Source of the DNA: Prinia subflava
Taxonomy: Eukaryota; Chordata; Aves; Passeriformes; Cisticolidae
Direction of reading: 5' to 3'
Assembly (NCBI RefSeq): GCF_021018805.1
Contig: NC_086250.1
Span: 65,917,322 to 65,981,321, forward strand
DNA length: 64,000 nt
The notes under the pieces were generated by a model. The model did not search any database. It was given only the letters and a program-made list of their open reading frames with translations, and was not told the DNA's origin. Positions 13,810-25,748 of this stretch are shown here, in pieces; position 1 is the stretch's first letter; every line of letters starts with the position of its first letter. The position numbers and the translations under genes were made by a program.

Positions 13810-16800
13810 TAGTTGAATATTTTTCCTCACCCTGTGTTACACACCTGAAAATGTGTAGTGTTCCAGAGGCAATGGTTTAATTGCTGCTGGATCTAATCCC
13901 CATACACCCAGAGACTTTGTTCAAAACAAGGCATGATATGTATTGCCTCCTTAAGGCAGGTAAATTATGCCTCAGAATGATGGTTGTTCTATTTTTGTTA
14001 AGGTTTATTTCCCCACCCCAGATTTTCCAAGGCTTTTGGGCTTGTAAATTAAAGCTTGCTGTCAGACACACCTTCTAAACTAAACACTGCCTTATTTTCT
14101 TATCGTAGTTGGAAATCAGTCATTTTTCCACACCTTTCTTTCCTACTCTACATACAGAAATGAACTTGTTATCAGTTAAAAACACATACTGTTTTCATGA
14201 AGTGAGATGATACACTCATGAAACTCCCTCCAAGCTATTGGGGTTATCTTTATATCAAATATAGCAAGACTCCTGGTTTGAATCCAAGAACTGTCAATTA
14301 TCAGCAACTCTAAAAGACACAGAAAGAAATACTTGGCCTTCATTTGCTTGTGATTTTATCTTCTGCCATGCTATTGTGTTCTCTGATGCAACAATTAGTT
14401 TCTTTACCCTCTCTGATCAAAACTCTTTGTCTGCAGCTTAACTGCTCTAAATATCAGGGAGGTTTTTTAGTACTTTAAGGAGTTCTATCTTTTTTGAGCC
14501 CTACTATTGCTTTCTTTCTTTCTTTCATGACTTTTCATATCAGGCAGAATACTTGTTATCGTGTAACATTTCTTTCATTGCTGAGTCCAGCCTGTACTAC
14601 TGATAAAATGTGAATTTGGTGCTCATTAGCTGTCATGCCCAGCTGCATTGCCTTCTCATGAATTTTGCAGTCAGCACACATAAACCTGTGCCCCTGAGTG
14701 TGCCAATGGAATCCCGAAGCCAGAGAAAATAAAATTATCATAGCTCCAAACTGATTTTATTTTTTAAAATTCTCATTGTGGAATCACTACATCTCTTCAA
14801 TAGCTGGACAGATTTGGAGTAGAGGCCTCAGGAATGTTTCCCCAATCACTTCAGTGCTATTTGCAAGTTTCTAATCATATCTGACAATGGAAGTATAAAC
14901 ACTTGTGCTCGGATTTCTGCAGCAGACATCAAGAGCTGAGTTTGCAAATGTCAGTAGACAGAAATAAGGACTTCCAGAGTGTGATACACTTGACCTATTT
15001 TTGACATTTCTTTTAAGATGTGATGAAATATATCTCTGCTAACTAGCTCTGCTGTGTGCAAAGTGAGTCTCAGGTGACCAGCCACAGGTTTAGATGTCAA
15101 GATTTTGTCAATTAGCATACACCATATAATATAGCATACACTTACACTCTCCATGAATAATTTGAATCCTTAACATATATAAAGGCAACACAAAGTAAAT
15201 TATGATTTTCAGCTGTATCCAGAAGAGATCAAAGCATTAGAAGTTACCAAGAACACACTGGTGTTGATAGTGCTAATGAATGTAACTGGTGTATCAATCC
15301 AGTGTAAGATCCAGTTTGAACAAAAGGTCTCAGAATGATCAGCCAAATATTAGAAATTTGGTGGGTTTACAACCAGAATAGTATTTCCTGGATTTCTTCA
15401 GAAGATTCATTGTTTTAGATCCCCAAATAACATCTAATAAACACAGTCTTCTTTTATTTCCTCAAAGAAAAAAAAATCTTTCCTACAAGTCTATTTTCAT
15501 CTGACATTGAAAGATTATTTCAGAATTTTATTGTCTAGTCTAATAGGAAAAAATGAATGGTTTGGATAAAAAATTCCCATATTCTACTCTCAAACAATGA
15601 TTTATTTGGATTTATAAGGTCTGAGATGTACATTTATATGAACATAAGACTTTTGCAAATGTCTTCTTGCAGACAAGGTTTATTCAAAACATTTATTTCA
15701 AGTAAAACAACATATTAGACTCTGTCCAGATTTAAAGTACATATTTACCATGGTTCATTGTCATTTTTCTAGACCTGATAACATTAGCATAAAACTGAAG
15801 GACTGTAACAGTTTGTTTTATTATTAATATTTATTATTATTTTTATTTCCTTCTTTTTGACCAAACATGCTTTACTAATTACATATCCCACCAAAGCTTG
15901 CATATTAATTCATTCACCCTCAGCCACAGGAACTCTAAAACATTTTGTTTAACTAAAAATAATAAACAATAGAAGGGCTTGTAAACCTCAGTTCAACATA
16001 AATCTAGAAGTGTTGCATGAGATGAAATTAATGTTGGGCAGATAACACTTACAGAACCTGAAAGCTTTCTCCTAACCAAACCAAGCGTCTCAATTTGTTA
16101 GACTTCCAGGATAATCATGACCTTTCCAGGCAGATTTATATTTATTGTGGTATTAAATAGCCCATTTTCACTAGCAAGATCTTTAATGTTTCCACTGGGA
16201 CGTGCTCTGAAAATTTAAGGGCCTCTCTAGCCCGTGCTTGTGAGTGTGATTGAAGCATGGTCAGTGTTGGGAGTGCTGGATTGGTTTGAGTGGGTTTTTT
16301 TACCCAACCTATTCAAAGCAATGACACACACAGAAATTTATTCTTTACAGTGATAAAACCCCAAGATTTATTCTCGCAAGCAAAATGAGGGTTAAACTGG
16401 GTTAAGTGCATCTGTACTAGACATTTCCTCCTTTTGTCCACGAAGATTTCAAGTTGGCAGTATTTTCATGAGCTTAATTTAGCCATATAAGCAGTTTCAG
16501 TCATGTTGAAAATGTCAAAATCTCAGTATTGTGTGTAATGACTGACAGTACAATTGTGCAGTGTTAGACACAGAAGGTGGAGTTGGGGCTTGGTGATTTT
16601 TATGGCTGGTCAAAATTATCATCCAAAACCAGAACTTTAATAGCAAAGTATATGAGTATGTCTCAGTATTACAGCATTCACAATGAAGTTTACCATCCCC
16701 AATATCTTCCAGTGGTTTCTTCTTGAAAGTTCAGCATATAAATTTTATGTTATTTAAAGATACAACATTTTGCAGATAAACATATGAATTTGCCTAGTAG

Positions 16801-19800
16801 AGCACTTTTTCTTCATCTGTTCACATTAAATGGATTAAAGATTGTTTTTCACAGTTTTAAGAGTTTTAATAGATCTAAAAATACCAATATGCTTTTTTGT
16901 TATCATTACAATTTAAATATATCAGGTCTTTTGTTGTACTGCACTTGCTAATGCTTAAATTTCAAGGAATATGTTTGTTCAGCATATGAATTTTAATTGA
17001 ATATCCTTTTCATAAGATGGTAATCCTACCTTAGAAAAAAATCAGCTGGAACCAAGAAATAATTAAGGAGGCCAGGTGATATTATCTTAATTTCAGAACA
17101 TGCACAAGAGCATCCAAATGTTATCTTCTGTTTCAGCTAATTCTAATCTCTCCAGGGCAAAGATAACAGAAAACCAGCTTCGCTCTGAGCCTGCTTGGTC
17201 CATACCAATCAGGAAATTAATCCCAGAGAATGTTCCTCTTCTACAGAATTCCTGCTTATCATCCTCCTCTGTATGTGAAGGCTTTCTGGCCAGGCACTGC
17301 AGTAGGCAAGCCAATGTCTGTAAGAGCATTACTTTTCTCAGGAAGGATGTCAGGGAAATTCTTGAAAGCACTTGCAGATCTCATAAATACAGACTCCTTA
17401 AACTTTTTACTTTGTTTATCCTGATGCATTTTTCAGTTGCTTCTACTTCTTGACAATACTTGATCACTTACTAGAAATGCTTAAAATTTTGTGATTGTTT
17501 GGTGATGGACTTGTTTAATTGCTCTCTGTACTGAGTCTGCCTAGGGTGGTATTAACCCAACCCACTGTTAACTATGTGGAGCAACCAACAGCCGATTAAG
17601 TGGAGGATTCATTTAAGAAAATAACTTTTCTGAGTCTAAAACAGTCATAGGCAGAGCTCTCTTTGACTGCCTGGTTTAACTTACTGAGAATTGTTTTTAA
17701 AGACAGAGTAAAGAAATTGTCTTTGGAAGGTGTCTCTCCTTTTTCTTTAAGCTCTTGTTTTAAACTTTTTGTAAACATTTCTATTTAATTCAAGAAGACC
17801 TTTTCCACTTTGATGCCATATGATGCCTCTTAGTTAAGACACCAGCTAAGCCAAAATCTCCATATCCCAAAAAAGTTCCATGTGTGTTTAGAACACCTGA
17901 CAGTTTCAGCGAGGGGTGTAGCCATTCATGAGTAAATAAGTGATTTCCTAGCAAACAGAGATGCCATTCAGAGCATGAGGTTACTTTTCAGAACACTGAA
18001 CCTGTGCCAATGAAAAAGTATGACAACACTGCAATGGTTTCTCTTAGTGTTAAAACAAGAGTAGTAGAGGTAACACAGGGAAATGAGAGAATAAAAAGGG
18101 ATTATTTCTTTCCTCCCCCACCCTCCCAAGCTGGCAATGTAATAAAATGAGGATGAGGGAGGAGATTTTAAAAGACAAAAGGAGAGGGGAGAAATAAAGA
18201 AGACACTAGCAAAGCAAAGCAAAAAGGCTGAAATGATTCACCAAATCAACTCCAAAATCTTCGAGGAAGGTAAATGCTTCAGGAGACCTATTATTTAAAT
18301 TTAATATATATATATATAAATATATATAAAAATATACAAAACCTGTCTGAGGATCAGGATTCTCAAACTAGACACAAAGAGAATGGAAAAGAAGAGCAGG
18401 CATATTGTCAGGCAGATTCCCACAAGAAGCAGTGGCAGTTAAGAGTCAAGAAGTTTCTATCTGTCCTAGAAGTAATTTTGATTAGAGGCACAGATGGACC
18501 CCACACGCAGAAGTAGAAAATAGGGCCTATAGTTCCTGGGAGCCATAGAGCCAAATAATTATTACTGTGTCCTATCCCAAGGCCCCCCATTGAGAAGCAA
18601 AGGAAAATTAGTTTGAGAATCACTGACCTATCTGGAAAAAAATTTGTGTTATTGCTGCCTAAAGAATAATCCCTCCAGTACCCCCTGCTGCTGCCTACAG
18701 GGAACTAGTTTGGTGGTGAAACTGGGTGGCCCAGAGCCTAATAAATTACTAAAAGCCTAGAGAAGGGGACTATATTTTCTCTGAGTTATGTTAAAACTAT
18801 TAAACATTATGTGAATAAGTTACCTCACCTACCAGTCATCATTCTTATCCCAGCAAGAACTATGCCATCCAACAAAAATTCTCTCCTTGTCACCATTACC
18901 AGTTATGTGTCATGGTAAACTCATATCCTAACCTCATGGCTTTCTTCTAAGCTGAGTATTTCCTTATTCACCTGTGACACATCCAGTCTTCCTTGTCTTC
19001 TGACATTCTCTCTTCTTCCAGCTGTGTATTTCTGGGAGTTTCCTTAAGCCTCGTGTCACACTGTAAATAAGCTGTAGTAGTTGCTTTCTGTGATGCCTCA
19101 GAGAACAGATTCTGTAGGCAAAAATCTCTTATTCGTGGCAAAAGCAGGACTAAACTGAGGCTCTGGACACCTCTAAGTCAAAAGTATTTCCAGAGAAGCA
19201 TATTAATGTGTCTATAACTACTATGCACAGCAGCAGAGTGTATGATAGTCAGTGCTTCATTCTCATTCCCCTTCCTTCCTTGCCCAGGGCTTTAAAGATA
19301 GGCAAAACTTTGACAATTTCCACTACTGCATGAGTGTTATCCAAAGTGTACAGCATAACTGAGGACAGGGGATGAATAGTTGGTTGTCTCTGTTCTAAAT
19401 ATTATCCTTTCAGCAGTGCAGAAGAGGACTCCAAGCCCTGGGGGACTCTTCAGCCATGATTGTTGCAAAGACACACAGTTCTTTTGAGGAAACCAGAATG
19501 CTGTCATTAACTCGCCCATCTCTGAGGCTGCATCTTTATCAGATTTCCAAAGTTACATAATATCCCTTTCTGCTACTAAAAAAAGAGATGTGAATGAAGT
19601 TTTTGTGCTTTTATTTTTTTTGTTGTTGATTAGGCCAATATCCCAGGAAATACAAAGGTTGAGTGTATCTACCATCCAAGCTGTGTTCAGGAAGCCATAA
19701 TTATTTGAGGCCATACTTTTCCCAAGTTAGTCAGAACTCTTTTACTGCCATTGGTGAGAGGAAAACTAGATGAGGGCTGGTTATGAAATGTTATAAAGCA

Positions 19801-21542
19801 CAATGAGTTGAATTGTGTATTTCATACCTCCTCACATAAGTGATGGGAGAACAAAAGTGGCTTTAAGTTGCTTTTATACACTAGACCCTGCTAGAGAGCT
19901 GATTAGTCAGTAATGAGTTAGAACCAAGTAGAAGCTGTATGAAAGAGCAAAGTTAATGCACAGATTTCTTGTCTGGAGTTGCTGTTTGTTTCAGTCAAAA
20001 GGGCATTACACAGCTGTGTTAATGTAGTCTCTGTGTGTAGAGAGAGCTTATAATTTAAAATATTGCAGTGTGTATTTAATTTAACACATTTTTTCAGAAT
20101 ATTCTGAAAAATATGGCCAGTGAAAACACCTAGGAGATTCCATGGAAAGCTCATAAAACCTAACAATTCAATAAGGATTGTGGCATATGGTATAAAGAAA
20201 ATAAATTTAAATTATTCATTATACTATTAATAAAGTGTATTTTATACTCAAATTTCCAAATTTATTAACATTACTTCCACTCCAATTTTAGGACATGGTC
20301 AGTGACCATTGCCTTGCATGAAGACTTGCATCAGAGACCAAATATATCATCTCTGGAGGCAGGGGAAAACTGTGGGAGAAAACATGGGTGGCACAAATAG
20401 ACCTTCAAAGACGAGTCTAATTTCCAGTGTGGAGCAGGAAATTCAGTTCAGCTATGGTGTTTGCTAAAGGTAATCTTGGCTTTTACATAAATTATTTACA
20501 AATAATTATATAAAAAATTGTAAGCTCCAGAAATAGTACAGGAAGTTGAGGTCAAGCAAATGTGTCCTACTGACAGAAATCTAATTTATTTGTATGTTGT
20601 TCCTGCAACCTGCTTTGGTATAAACAGAGCAATCACAGGTCAAACAGAGATATTTGGCCTTTCAGGCACAGGTCTTGAGTTTATGGCCTGCCCCAAAACC
20701 AAAGAATTGAAAAAGTTATAAAAAACCCAGAACCCCTCTAGGCATATGAGGTCACTTTAATGGATTGCTCATGGAACAGGCAATTTTATAGATCTTAAGA
20801 GTGAAACATAATTTAAGTCTTCACATAGATCTGTAATCAGCATAAACCAGGCTAAATTTAATTTTATATCTGCTTGATGCCTATCAACACATACACAGAT
20901 TTGCTTCCAGTGATGAATACATTCCCCCCTATTAAATTCAGAAGCATTAACATATGGCTTGTCTAATATCTGGGAGGTTATAATAAAGATATAGTTGATG
21001 ACTGATCTTTTGCAAAATATTCCCTAAAGATTGACCTCATTATAATCATCTGTTCCCCCCCTCAAATTCCTCCTTCAGATACTTCTGCTATGAATTGTTG
21101 GGAAATTCCCCGCCAGCAAAGAACATCAGTGATTATGTTCGTAGGTTTAGGTATATCACAATTTACAAAATTTAGTCTTCTCAAGATAGTTTTTTTGGCT
21201 GTATATGTAATTATTAATTAATAATTTGTGATTAGGTTCTCTAATTTCAGCAATTTCAAGTTTAGAAATCTAAGCTCCTTCCAACCTGAGGAGAACAAAA
21301 TGGACATCTCAGGGATGGATTCATCTTGATATAAGAGAGGAATATAACATGGGTAAGAGCAAGCATCTTCTGGAAGTAGGGTTTCCTCTTTTGTCTGTGA
21401 AGGTAGACTAGAGATACTGAGGACAAGGTTGGGTGGGATGAATCTGATTCCACCTGACTATGTCAAGGCAGCACATGAGGTACCAGCAGTTTTATCCTCA
21501 CTATCTAATGATAAGGGAAGAGAATATGTCTCATTAAACAGA
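13810..21542. other. AT-rich intergenic DNA, no gene recognised
   Basis: This is 7.7 kb of AT-rich sequence with only short, unrelated open frames on both strands. It contains a TA microsatellite near 18.3 kb. I see no CR1 tail, tRNA-like promoter or recognisable exon. Confidence 0.5.
18303..18337. repeat. (TA)n microsatellite
   Basis: Alternating T and A, with a few A insertions, run for about 35 bases. It is an ordinary simple repeat. Confidence 0.85.
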
Positions 21543-21546
21543 AGTA

Positions 21547-22123
21547 TGTGCAGGTTTTGGCTGGAGTCAAGTTAATTTTCTTCACTGTGGCTGGTACAGG
21601 GCAGTGTTTCAGATTTGTCTTGGACACAGGGTTGATGATACAGAGATGTTTTTGTTATTGCTGAGCAGGACTTACACAGAGCTAAGGCCTTTTTTGCTTT
21701 TCATACGGCCACACTGGCAAGGGGGTGCATGAGAGCTTGGAGGGAGACACAGCTGGGACAGGTGCCCCAAACTGACCAAAGGGATTTTCCAGACCATATG
21801 ACATTGTGGGCAGCATATCAGGTGAGGGGAAGAAGGAAGAATGGAGGCACACATCTGGAGGGATGGTGTTTGTCTTCCCAGCTCACCGTTGTGCATGATG
21901 GGCCCTGATCTCCTGGAGATGGCTGAACACCTGACTGCCAATGGGGAGAGGGGACTTAATTTGTTGTTTTCCTTACATGTGCAGCTTTTGTGTTCTTTAT
22001 TAAAGTGTCTGTATCTCGACCCATGAGTTTTCTGGCTTTATACCCTTCCAATTCTCTCCCTGATCCTCCTGGTGAGTGAGTGTCTGTGTGGGACTTGGCT
22101 GCAGCCGGGATTAAACCACAACG
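21547..22123 (+). mobile_element. Solo LTR of an endogenous retrovirus, songbird type
   Basis: The ~577-base segment resembles, from memory, a long terminal repeat abundant in passerine genomes. Its left end begins TGTGCAGG and runs into the characteristic TTTTGGCTGG stretch. An ATTAAA polyadenylation-like signal lies at 21,999-22,004, followed by the CTCGACCCATGAG stretch, and the right end is TTAAACCACAACG. The four bases AGTA occur immediately outside both ends (21,543-21,546 and 22,124-22,127), which fits a target-site duplication, although the terminal dinucleotide at the right is CG rather than CA. No gag, pol or env sequence adjoins it, so it is a solo LTR. The internal region was presumably lost by LTR-LTR recombination. 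The family name and class are not assigned. Confidence 0.8.
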
Positions 22124-22127
22124 AGTA

Positions 22128-24440
22128 AAGGGGAACTGACACAAAGAGAATGAGCAGTTTTCAAAGATGATATAGAAAATCTCAGAAGTAGGAACTGCAT
22201 GTTTCTTTAGACCTTGGGCATTATTTTGGGGTTTGCCCTATCATTCCTAATCTCATGATGTATTGTATCTTATAAATATGTTATATTATTTATTAAAATT
22301 ATCTACAACTTTCTTGTTTACACAAATCTAAAAGAAAACTGACCATATATATATATACACATATAAGAATATTACATTGACATCAAATCTCGTATGTACT
22401 GAGGCAAGAGACTTACAAAAAAACCCAAAATTATGTTGAAAGTCAATTCCAGATTCCAACAAATAAAAGACAAATACCAATGTAACTGTAGATTCCTGTT
22501 AAATGAATAACTGAAAAAAGAGTAAGTGACACATCATTTTGACTAGGATTGCTCTGCCTTGCAAATGAATCCAAGTGACACATTCCTATTATGTCTTCTT
22601 GAAAAATAATTGTTCTAATTTAATTAATTCAGAAAAAGGACTTAATTGATGGAAAAAGAGGCTGAGTAATTTAGAAAAAAAAAAACCAAACCCAGAAGTA
22701 CAGAGGAAACATGGAAGAGAGAATTTCTCCAGCACAGAAGGTATTAAATGAAACATTTCAAACTTTTACAAGTAAAATCTTCAGTTGAAGATTTAGTCCA
22801 GAATTAACTGGCAGAACTCCACTGAAATCAAAGTAACTATGGCAATTTGCATCAGCTGAGGATCTGACCCAGTCTCATTCTGTAAAGTAATACTCCTTCT
22901 GTCTTCCAGAAATCATTACTATGAATATGTGATATTTTGTAGGTGGATCAGTCTACAAGTGTACAACGCCAGTTACAAGATATGAATCTAAAGTATCCTC
23001 ACCATATTTACATATCTTGATGTTGGTCCATCTGGAGTTTTATTTCACCTAAGAGCAAGGCTGAGCAGTTGTTGAATCATTTTTAATTTCTTTTTTAAGT
23101 TTTCCTAATGTCTTTTGTAATCACTCTCTTAATTTTTGCACATACTTGAGTTGTAATTGACTTTCCAAAATATCTGAATTCATTTCCATCTGTCTAGCCA
23201 TCTAGAAGTGGTTCCAGTTGCCCTTCCTAATCTTCTGCTGCTACTTTTATCCTTCCTCATAAAACTGGCTGCTTCTCTACTGCTGCTCATCCTACACCTA
23301 ATACTCGCTGCTGCCAAAAGGAGAACCTCCATCAATCTGCCAGTGAAATACCTGTCCATAAGTATGTGCCTAGTGATCCACAGCTGCTCTGGAAGGTATT
23401 TTAACCAAGGATAGGTCAGCACTATAATCATATGAGATCTTTGTTTATGCCTTGGAATACATGTTTTTTCTTGTTTCAACTCCCAGGCACACAGATTGTA
23501 TCTGCACTGAGTGAAAGTTTAATGACTGATAAACCTTGGCAATAGCGCTTTTACCCTGAGTCATATGTTACAAAAAAACCCAGTTATTGACATTTTATTT
23601 TGAAGAGTTCAGGCACCCAAAAGTTTTACTGCCAATGACTAAGTTGTTGGATATTCCATTTGGAACAAGAAAACAAAACCTGTATTTTGGACAAGAGAAA
23701 GTTTCAGAGGAGACATCCAAACACACAAACACAAGCATGCAGTGTCAAAGTCTGTGTTTACCTTCATCTCTCTGCAGGGAGTAGTCTTAAAACACATCCC
23801 AAGACCATTCAGTAAATACAGTTAATTAAATCCTTTTGGAGCCAAGGTTTCAAACTATGCTAATTTGTAGTAATATTTATCACACTGAGTTCCCTTCATG
23901 GATGCCAGATGGATATGCTTCAGCACACATGGAACTGCTCAGACAAAATATCTTCTCCAAAAGGTAAGAATTTGACTGTCTTCTACGGCTGATGAGACAA
24001 TAGAAAACTTAAACTGTCTTGGAGATAACTGAGCTAGTCTGGAAATAAACTTCTGAAACAGCACAATAAATAGCAAAGAATGCATATGATACAAGACTTA
24101 TTAATTAACATCTGCTCTTGGATAGCACAATTTGTGCTTTCAGTCAAATATCTTAGACTACCATACAAAACCTGAATTTTTACGACATATTTCAGTGTGC
24201 TGTGTCTGCAATATGTCATTTGTACAGATGCTAAACCACTCTGGGATTTATTTGTCAGGGAAGCCTTGGAGCTGGATTCAAATGCTGAAATGAAAGTACA
24301 ATTGCAATTGGAACATGTAGGCTGATTGTAAAAGCACAGTTGGATAGTGAGAAAAGACTTCATCAAACCAGTGTCAGGACATGAAGACCACCGCAAAGTC
24401 ACTTGAAAGGTGATGGAGAAAACAGACATTCCTGAGGAAC
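22128..24440. other. AT-rich intergenic DNA, no gene recognised
   Basis: This is 2.3 kb of AT-rich sequence. A leucine-rich open frame at 23,208-23,414 and a longer opposing frame at 23,180-23,479 overlap the same bases. Neither resembles a known family or has splice or start context that would support it. A short TATATA run lies near 22,347. Confidence 0.5.
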
Positions 24441-24445
24441 CATAA

Positions 24446-24868
24446 AATCATAGAATATCCTGAGTTAGAAGGGACCCAAAAGGATCATCGAGTCCAACTT
24501 CTGGCACTGCACACCCATCACACCCTGTGCCTGAGAAAGTTGTTCAAACACTTCTTGAACTCTGCCAGGCTCAGGGCTGTGACCACTGCCCTGGGGAGCT
24601 GGTTCCAGTGCCCAACCACCCTCTGGGTGAAGAAACTTTTCCTGATATCCCACCTAAACCTCCCCTATCACAACTCCTGTCCATTCCCTTGGGTCCTGTC
24701 ACTGGTCACCAGAGAAAAGAGATGAGTGCCTGCCCCTCTGCTTCCCCTCATGAGGAAGTTACAGGCCATTGTGAGGTCTCCCCTCAGTCTCCTCCAGGCT
24801 GGACAGGGCAAATGACCTCAGCTGCTCCCTGTATGGCTTCGCCTCCAGGCTCTTCCCCATCTTCACTT
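24446..24868 (-). mobile_element. CR1 LINE 3'-end fragment
   Basis: Read on the minus strand, the fragment ends in the CR1 signature: a segment telling of GGGTCCCTTCTAACTCAGG followed by an ATTCTATGATT-type tail (here at 24,446 onward as its reverse complement). The body contains the CTCCCCAGGG and CACCCAGAGGG stretches typical of CR1. It is 5'-truncated, as most CR1 copies are. It shares subfamily-diagnostic segments with the copy at 62,040-62,330. The open frames crossing it are not genes. Confidence 0.93.
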
Positions 24869-25517
24869 ACCCTTATTCACAAGAAGTGTTTCACACAGGA
24901 GGCATTTCATTAATTTCTAAAATGTAGTTGACAATAGTTAGGAATCTAGAAACTGATCACAAACTTGAGGTTACTGGATATTTATTAGATGGGCCTAAAA
25001 AGTCATGGCAGGGTTCTGATTCAAGTATCTGACACTAATGCTGAAGCCTTTGTGCCTTATTGTTGTAAGAGCATACTGGTATATTTAATGACCCCTGTGC
25101 TCTAAGCATAACATCATCTCTGGCAGAACAAATTCCTGAGCATCCAACTCTGCTTTTGATTTGATTTAGCATGAAAAATGCAGTGGGGTTTTTTTGACCT
25201 TTTTTACTAGCAAGTGAAAGAAAATCACTTTGAAAGAGCTCTTTTGAGGTCTAGAATTGCATTGTATATCCAATATGTATGCAATGACCTTCTGTGAGAG
25301 AACAATATGTTCTTATGCATTATACAAGACTGGGCACATAATCAACACCCAGAAGAGAATAAGAAAGAGCAGAAACATCCTGAAATAGCTGCTGTGTGTT
25401 ATGCAGACAATGACACAACATATCTATCACAGGCTCTACTGCAAGGAACAGAGCAGACGTCACTTATCTGAAAATTGCCTGAGCTTTCCTCTGGTTTGAG
25501 AGCCTAGTAGACAGGAA
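24869..25517. other. Short intergenic spacer between two CR1 fragments
   Basis: This AT-rich sequence has no recognisable gene or repeat. It separates two CR1 3' ends that lie in opposite orientations. Confidence 0.5.
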
Positions 25518-25746
25518 GGTTTAGATTACATGTTATGAAAAAAATCTTTACTGAGAGGGTGGTCAGTTTTTGGAATAGGCTGTCCAGGGCAGTGGTGGAA
25601 GTACCATCCATAAAAATGTTCAAAAAAAAGTGTGGATGTGGCACTTGGGGACACTTTTTAGAGGTGAACAGGGTGATACTGGGTTAAGTATACTCAGTCA
25701 TAGAGGTCTTTTCCAACCTTGATGATTCTAGGATTATGATTCTAAG
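25518..25746 (+). mobile_element. CR1 LINE 3'-end fragment, short and degenerate
   Basis: About 230 bases correspond to the last part of CR1. They include a CTTTACTGAGAGGGTGGTCAG stretch, the GGCTGTCCAGGGCAGTGGTGGA stretch in slightly altered form, and a TCTTTTCCAACCTTGATGATTCTA ending with two ATTCTA-type tail units. Internal A runs and deletions suggest an old copy. Confidence 0.88.
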
Positions 25747-25748
25747 TG

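Noticed and set aside
23180..23479. Opposing frames, one leucine-rich and membrane-like
   Set aside because: Leucine richness follows from CTG/CTT-rich DNA; both strands are open over the same bases, and no family is recognised.
24527..24913. 128-codon open frame
   Set aside because: It lies antisense inside a CR1 3'-end fragment; similar frames at 32,154-32,543 and 61,890-62,315 are rejected for the same reason.
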